A program made the translations under genes and the position numbers. A DNA stretch of 39,581 nt, from contig JANSXT010000026.1 in the NCBI GenBank assembly GCA_024742765.1, positions 1 to 39,581 on the forward strand, written 5' to 3'. Positions 35,706 to 39,581 of the stretch are shown here, in pieces; position 1 is the stretch's first letter, and each line of letters begins with the position of its first letter. Origin of the DNA: Phyllobacteriaceae bacterium (GTDB lineage: Bacteria > Pseudomonadota > Alphaproteobacteria > Rhizobiales > Rhizobiaceae). The notes under the pieces are model-generated. The model searched no databases, was not told the origin of the DNA, and saw only the letters and a list, made by a program, of their open reading frames with translations.

Positions 35706-35724
35706 TGTAGGTCGGTTCCCTACA
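35706..35724. promoter_or_regulatory. Possible operator in the ldtP / DUF1295 divergent region
   Basis: TGTAGG-N7-CCTACA is a perfect 6-base inverted repeat spanning 19 bp, the size expected for a MarR-family dimer site, 18 bp before the DUF1295 ATG. Confidence 0.5.
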
Positions 35725-35742
35725 GTCTGAAAGGTCCATTCG

Positions 35743-36558
35743 ATGGATGCCTCCCTGACCGTGACGCTTGCGATAAGCTGTTTGGCTTTCACAGGAATAT
35801 GGCTGATTAATGTCATGACCGAGGATGCCGGGGTCATCGACTACTACTGGGGACCGGGATTTTCCGTCATCGCGCTGGTGCATGCCGCCATGCATGGCAT
35901 CACCACGCCCTATCAATGGATCATTCTGGCAGCGGTCGTCGTCTGGTCCGTTCGGCTGGCCGGTCATCTCATACGCCGGCACCATGGTGCCGTTCACGAG
36001 GACGGGCGATATCGCGCGATGCGCGAAAGCGGCGGGCCAAGCTGGTGGTGGGCCAGCCTGTTCAAGGTTTTCATTTTGCAGGCCGTGCTGTTGTGGCTGA
36101 TCGCCGCGCCGCTGCATGTGGCGTTTCTCCCAGGCGGCGCCGAAACGGTATCTGCCGCCTTGTTCTGGGCCGGCATGGCAGTGTTCGCGCTGGGCTTCGT
36201 TCTGGAGTGGGTCGCCGATGTCCAACTGGCGAACGGCAAGCGGGCGCTGCGCACCGCGGAACCGGAAACCGGCATCGTGCGCAACGGTCTTTGGGGCATC
36301 AGCCGCCACCCCAACTATGTCGGCGAGATCATCCTGTGGTGGGGTCTTGGCATCAGTGCGTTCGCGGTCTCGGGCAGCATGATCGCGCTTGCCGGCCCGG
36401 CATTGCTGATGGCTGTGATTGTCGGCGTGTCCATGCCTTTGACCGAGCAGCACATGGTCCGCACCCGGCCCGGCTATGAGGCCTATATGCAGCGCGTTCC
36501 GGCACTGATCGGCCGCCCGCGACACGCCCTCCGCCGGCAGAACCTGCCCGCCGAGTGA
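35743..36558 (+). CDS. DUF1295 (steroid-dehydrogenase-like) integral membrane protein
   Basis: 271 residues with about six to seven membrane helices: for example ISCLAFTGIWLINVM, FSVIALVHAAMH and SMIALAGPALLMAVIVGVSM. The C-terminal GIVRNGLWGISRHPNYVGEIILWWGLGISAF is the DUF1295 pattern (isoprenylcysteine methyltransferase/5-alpha-reductase-like fold), where the ArgHisProAsnTyr stretch is expected to face a cofactor. Actual substrate unknown. ATG 35743 is preceded by AAAGG. It separates ldtP from its presumed regulator and diverges from ldtP. It ends before a bidirectional terminator. Confidence 0.88.
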   Translation: MDASLTVTLAISCLAFTGIWLINVMTEDAGVIDYYWGPGFSVIALVHAAMHGITTPYQWIILAAVVVWSVRLAGHLIRRHHGAVHEDGRYRAMRESGGPSWWWASLFKVFILQAVLLWLIAAPLHVAFLPGGAETVSAALFWAGMAVFALGFVLEWVADVQLANGKRALRTAEPETGIVRNGLWGISRHPNYVGEIILWWGLGISAFAVSGSMIALAGPALLMAVIVGVSMPLTEQHMVRTRPGYEAYMQRVPALIGRPRHALRRQNLPAE

Positions 36559-36576
36559 GCGTTTCGTGCCGCAATG

Positions 36577-36607
36577 AAAAAGGCCGGGCATGAAGCCCGG
36601 CCTTTTT
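36577..36607. terminator. Bidirectional terminator between DUF1295 gene and ldtR
   Basis: AAAAAGGCCGGGC, loop ATGAA, GCCCGGCCTTTTT: a long perfect stem whose outer A-T pairs provide the U-tract on either strand. Confidence 0.93.
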
Positions 36608-36627
36608 CGTCCGATTAGACGCACGCC

Positions 36628-37140
36628 TCAAAGGCGGTAGAGGATCGTGTCGTTCCAGAAGCGGTCGAGACGCTGCATCGCGCGGTTCATCTTGTTGAAC
36701 TCGCCTGTGTCGATGCCGCCCACCGCCTCGATCGAGGCAATGTGCCGCTCGTAAAGATCGGCGACTGCGTCGGCCACTTCGCGGCCCTTCTCGGTCAGCG
36801 AAATGCGCACGGAACGCTTGTCGGCCTTGGACTTCTTGTGATGGATGAACCCGTCCTGCGCCAGCTTCTTGACGTTGTAGGACACGTTCGAGCCCAGATA
36901 GTAGCCCCGCGACCGAAGTTCGCCCGCCGTCAGTTCGCTGTCGCCGATGTTGAACAGCAAAATGGCCTGCACGGCGTTGATGTCGTCGCGGCCGGAGCGG
37001 TCGAACTCATCCTTGACGACGTCCTGGAGACGCCGGTGCAGCCGTTCGACAAGCTGCAGCGTCTCATAATAGAGGCGCCTGAGGGAATCGGCGTCCGATT
37101 CCTCGCGCGGTTGGCCCACAATATTGGACTGGTTGATCAT
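36628..37140 (-). CDS. ldtR: MarR-family regulator (LdtR type)
   Basis: 170 residues with a central winged helix-turn-helix: DDINAVQAILLFNIGDSELTAGELRSRGYYLGSNVSYNVKKLAQDGFIHHKKSKADKRSVRISLTEKG (roughly 60-125). The GYYLGSNVSYNVKKL recognition helix and proximity to an L,D-transpeptidase gene match LdtR of Liberibacter and Sinorhizobium, described as a regulator of ldtP and many other genes. ATG 37140 is chosen for the GAGG upstream. Here ldtR and ldtP are in the same orientation but separated by the opposite-strand DUF1295 gene. Confidence 0.88.
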   Translation of the reverse strand: MINQSNIVGQPREESDADSLRRLYYETLQLVERLHRRLQDVVKDEFDRSGRDDINAVQAILLFNIGDSELTAGELRSRGYYLGSNVSYNVKKLAQDGFIHHKKSKADKRSVRISLTEKGREVADAVADLYERHIASIEAVGGIDTGEFNKMNRAMQRLDRFWNDTILYRL

Positions 37141-37216
37141 AACTGCCTCACATGTTTGGTCGGCGATGTGTCCCGCCTTTGATGAGGGCAACCTACGCAA
37201 TGCCGCTAAAATGCTC

Positions 37217-37235
37217 ATTAATTTGGAGCGTTAAT
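37217..37235. promoter_or_regulatory. Inverted repeat upstream of ldtR
   Basis: ATTAA-N9-TTAAT, a perfect 5-base inverted repeat of 19 bp, about 80 bp before the ldtR ATG. Nearby, ATGTTTGGTCGG at 37152-37163 resembles ATGTAGGTCGG (35705-35715) in front of the DUF1295 gene. Candidate autoregulatory site. Confidence 0.35.
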
Positions 37236-37329
37236 ACCCCGTTGCCGCGCCGCAAAACGGCTTTGTCCTTAACGGAAGGTCAAGCTGCGCGCTTGCTTTG
37301 GAGCGATTCGGGATTTTGCCGAAATCCGG

Positions 37330-37761
37330 TCAGTGGGCGGCCAGCCGCGCGGTTCGCCGCTCGATCAGCGTCGCCCCCGCCATCAGAACGAGCACGATCA
37401 GCGCGATCATGTTGGCGCTGGCGATCCCCGCGCGAGGAGCAAACACATCGGCCAGAAACATGAAGGCGGCGATCTCGGCGGTTGCCGCCAGGACCCACAG
37501 CACGACGCCCCAGCGGGTGGCGAGCCACAGGCCAAGCGCGGCCGCCGGCATCAGCACGGCCAGCGTGGTGAAGACGATGCGAACGGGCGGTGCCAAAAGG
37601 TCGAAACGCCAGGCACCGCCGCCGGCGATCCCGGTCAGCCCGGCCCAGTAGACCAACCCCGATATCAGCGCGTAGAGCGCCAGAAGACGCAGGAACAGGC
37701 CGAAGACCCGCTCGACGGTGCCCCTGCGCGGCGGCTGCAATCCGTTTTCGGCTATGACCAC
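37330..37761 (-). CDS. Small four-helix membrane protein, function unknown
   Basis: 143 residues with four hydrophobic segments: GLFLRLLALYALISGLVYWAGL, IVFTTLAVLMPAAALGLWLA, VVLWVLAATAEIAAFMFLAD and MIALIVLVLMAGATLIE. The N-terminal 17 residues are basic (PPRRGTVERVF) and the C-terminus ends RRTARLAAH, so both ends are probably cytoplasmic. It may belong to the DUF6163 family, often placed between the ldtR and hemB genes in Hyphomicrobiales, but I am not certain. It diverges from hemB across 121 bp. Confidence 0.72.
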   Translation of the reverse strand: MVIAENGLQPPRRGTVERVFGLFLRLLALYALISGLVYWAGLTGIAGGGAWRFDLLAPPVRIVFTTLAVLMPAAALGLWLATRWGVVLWVLAATAEIAAFMFLADVFAPRAGIASANMIALIVLVLMAGATLIERRTARLAAH

Positions 37762-37797
37762 AAGGCGCTACCTGTCAGGTCGGACATCACATCTCGG

Positions 37798-37829
37798 TTT
37801 GCCTAACGTAATGGTTTGCGAAAGGCAAA
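37798..37829. promoter_or_regulatory. Inverted repeat in the hemB upstream region
   Basis: TTTGCCT (37798-37804) and AGGCAAA (37823-37829) form a perfect 7-base inverted repeat with an 18-base spacer, between the membrane protein gene and hemB. No known operator recognised. Confidence 0.3.
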
Positions 37830-37882
37830 GCGGGTTGTAAACCCGGACCCGCGCCACATCCGAGCGGAAGAGAGTTGAAGCG

Positions 37883-38899
37883 ATGAGTGAACCCGGGCCC
37901 AAACGCAGCGTCGACGAGATCACCGGCAGCCGCCGGATGCGCCGGATGCGCAAGGCCGACTGGGCGCGCAGGCTGGTTCAGGAAACGCGCCTTGGCGTCG
38001 ACGATCTGATCTGGCCGATCTTCATCATGGAGGGCGAGGACAGGAGCGAGGCCATCGGCGCCATGCCCGGTGTCGAGCGGCTGACGCTGGACCGCGCCGT
38101 CGCTGCCGCCGAGGAGGCGCGCGCGCTCGGCATTCCGGCGATCGCCACCTTCGCCAACGTCCCGATGGACCGAAAGGACCAGACGGGCAGCCATGCACTG
38201 GATGCGGACAACATCATCAACCGCGTGACCGCGGCGATCAAAAAGGCCGTGCCGGACATCGGCATCATCACCGATCCGGCGCTCGACCCGTTCACCGACC
38301 ATGGCCATGACGGCGTGCTGCGCGACGGCATCATCGTCAATGACGAGACCGTCGACATCATCGCCCGCGCCGCCGTTCAGCAGGCCGATGCCGGGGCCGA
38401 CATCATCGCGCCGTCGGACATGATGGACGGCCGGATCGGCGCGATCCGCGACGCGCTGGATGCGGCCGGCCATCAGGACGTGGCGATCATGTCCTATACG
38501 GCGAAGTTCGCCTCGGCCTGCTACGGGCCCTATCGCGAGGCGATCGGCACGGGCGGGCTGCTGAAGGGCGACAAGAAGACCTATTATGTCGACCCGGCCA
38601 ACACGGACGAAGCGGTGCGCGAAGCCGAACAGGACCTTGTGGAGGGCGCCGACATGGTGATGGTCAAACCCGCCCTGCCCTATCTGGACATTTGCTGGCG
38701 GATCAAGACCGAGTTGCGCGTGCCCGTCTATGCCTATCAGGTGTCCGGTGAATACGCGATGATCGAGGCCGCCGCCGCCAATGGCTGGATCGATGGCGAG
38801 CGGGTGATGATGGAGAAGCTCGCAGCGTTCAAGCGCGCCGGCTGCGACGGCATCCTGACTTATTTCGCGCCGCGGGTCGCCCGCATCCTGAACCAATAA
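37883..38899 (+). CDS. hemB: Delta-aminolevulinic acid dehydratase (porphobilinogen synthase)
   Basis: Condenses two 5-aminolevulinates into porphobilinogen for heme and cobalamin. 338 residues. The two active-site lysines are Lys208 in SYTAKFASACYG and Lys262 in MVKPALPYLDI. The segment ITDPALDPFTDHGHDG has aspartates rather than the cysteines of zinc-type enzymes, which is the magnesium-type active site usual in alphaproteobacteria. ATG 37883 follows GGAAGAGAG. Next comes an RDD protein 46 bp downstream, in an order shared by many Hyphomicrobiales. Confidence 0.97.
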   Translation: MSEPGPKRSVDEITGSRRMRRMRKADWARRLVQETRLGVDDLIWPIFIMEGEDRSEAIGAMPGVERLTLDRAVAAAEEARALGIPAIATFANVPMDRKDQTGSHALDADNIINRVTAAIKKAVPDIGIITDPALDPFTDHGHDGVLRDGIIVNDETVDIIARAAVQQADAGADIIAPSDMMDGRIGAIRDALDAAGHQDVAIMSYTAKFASACYGPYREAIGTGGLLKGDKKTYYVDPANTDEAVREAEQDLVEGADMVMVKPALPYLDICWRIKTELRVPVYAYQVSGEYAMIEAAAANGWIDGERVMMEKLAAFKRAGCDGILTYFAPRVARILNQ

Positions 38900-38945
38900 A
38901 GCCCCATCGCTTGAAGCGGGCGGAGCGCACCGCCATGTAAAGGCC

Positions 38946-39431
38946 ATGACACAGACAGACACGGTTTATTCGACGGCTCCGGCCGGTTTCGACGATTGGC
39001 GGCTCTTTGAGGGCGTTCGGACGCGGCGCGTTATGGCGTTCGTGGTCGATTATGCGCTGGTCATTTTGCTGGTGGCCTTGGCGGTTCCGGTGGTCGGGCT
39101 TCTGGGCATCGTCACCTTCGGCGTCGCCTGGCTGCTCTATGCGATCCTCGCTCCGTTAGTCGCCCTTACCTACATTGCCTGGACCGTCGGCGGTCCCGAA
39201 CAGGCGACGCTTGGCATGCGCATGGCCGGCATCCGGCTGGTGCGCTATGACCGCCAGCCGATCGACTGGATGACCGCGATCGTCCACGCGGTGCTGTTCT
39301 GGGCGGCCAATGTGATCCTGACACCGTTCATTGTGCTGGTCGCGCTTTTCACCCGCCACAAGAGGCTGCTGCACGATCTGGCGCTCGGCACGACCGTCGT
39401 GCGCACGGAACGATTTCTGGCCGTTGCGTAG
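38946..39431 (+). CDS. RDD-family membrane protein
   Basis: 161 residues: a cytoplasmic N-terminus with FDDWRLFEGVRTRRVMAFVVDYALV (the RDD signature region, here with Asp in the first helix and Arg before it), then hydrophobic helices about 31-78 and again near 109-133, and the second conserved part QATLGMRMAGIRLVR. The C-terminus RKHxRLLHDL-type stretch (RHKRLLHDLALGTTVV) is typical of the family. Function unknown, sometimes transport. ATG 38946 is close to AAAGG. Probably cotranscribed between hemB and bpt. Confidence 0.88.
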   Translation: MTQTDTVYSTAPAGFDDWRLFEGVRTRRVMAFVVDYALVILLVALAVPVVGLLGIVTFGVAWLLYAILAPLVALTYIAWTVGGPEQATLGMRMAGIRLVRYDRQPIDWMTAIVHAVLFWAANVILTPFIVLVALFTRHKRLLHDLALGTTVVRTERFLAVA

Positions 39432-39522
39432 CGGCGGTTTTTTGGTAGCTTGAGCGGACGCGCCGCCGCGCCTCCGCGATCCGGCGCAACCGACGCGTTT
39501 TCGACAGCGGCTGTTGCGGGTG

Positions 39523-39581
39523 ATGACGAAACACAGCGCCAAAGCGCCCCAGTTCTTTTTGACGTCGCCGGCGCCGTGCCC
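39523..39581 (+). CDS. bpt: Aspartate/glutamate leucyltransferase (Bpt), N-terminus only
   Basis: Only the first 19 codons are inside the window. The translated start is MTKHSAKAPQFFLTSPAPCP, and PQFFLT-PAPCP is the conserved beginning of the bacterial N-end-rule leucyl/arginyl-tRNA-protein transferase family. Its position after hemB and the RDD gene is the usual one in this group. The rest of the gene runs off the right edge. Confidence 0.75.
   Translation, partial: MTKHSAKAPQFFLTSPAPC

Noticed and set aside
37217-37235. CtrA binding site
   Set aside because: CtrA sites have TTAA-N7-TTAA; here the spacer between TTAA words is nine bases.
1-39581. Insertion sequences, prophage genes, CRISPR arrays or toxin-antitoxin pairs
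   Set aside because: None found on either strand; apart from the noted repeats the window is housekeeping genes in conserved order.

Overview
The window is a dense, GC-rich stretch of an alphaproteobacterial chromosome, almost certainly from the order Hyphomicrobiales (Rhizobiales). The signs are the gene order (metY / acyl-CoA genes / rplM-rpsI / argC / ctaA; plsX-fabH-ihfA-MerR-tRNA-Pro; glyA-nrdR-ribD-ribE-ribH-nusB; ldtP/ldtR; hemB-RDD-bpt), the K+-independent proton-pumping pyrophosphatase, the magnesium-type HemB and a rhizobial exopolysaccharide locus. From memory this order closely follows a block of the Sinorhizobium meliloti chromosome. I could not check that here and cannot name a genus.

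Layout. 1-1554: clpX (cut by the window edge) and clpP. 1736-3277: a cytochrome P450 with no redox partner beside it, converging on a small secreted protein. 3417-7106: metY (methionine synthesis), a CoA-binding/VOC gene pair, a divergent enoyl-CoA hydratase-like protein and a hotdog thioesterase. 7168-8347: the rplM-rpsI operon with a promoter, a terminator-like hairpin in its leader, and a terminator. 8392-12609: a REP-like inverted repeat, an alpha-helical orphan protein, an agmatinase-family enzyme, argC, heme A synthase and a DUF2842 protein. 12694-20908: a polysaccharide synthesis and export locus resembling the unipolar-polysaccharide type (CelD-like acyltransferase, Wzc-like copolymerase, short Wza-like lipoprotein, GT4 transferase, initiating sugar-phosphate transferase, Wzy/WaaL-like polymerase). 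It is bounded by tRNA-Pro(GGG). 21058-25388: a minus-strand envelope and lipid operon (UQCC chaperone, DUF177, plsX, fabH, ihfA, MerR). 25504-29679: bamE, hppA and an MFS transporter. 29702-34174: glyA-nrdR-ribD-ribE-ribH-nusB, tightly coupled. 34344-37140: an L,D-transpeptidase and the LdtR-type MarR regulator, separated by a DUF1295 membrane protein. 37330-39581: a small membrane protein, hemB, an RDD protein and the first codons of bpt.

Most of the window is core housekeeping sequence with no insertion sequences, CRISPR arrays or phage genes. The unusual signals are these. The wzc-like gene has an in-frame TAA and a degenerate kinase domain. It also carries a 44-bp imperfect inverted repeat that would keep the reading frame open if it flipped. 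Three GANTC sites sit exactly 21 bp apart in front of argC. A strong terminator-like hairpin lies between the putative rplM promoter and rplM. The outer-membrane export protein lacks a pore-forming C-terminus. Several candidate operators lie around ldtP and ldtR. All functional statements rest on motifs and domain patterns read by eye; no searches were run.
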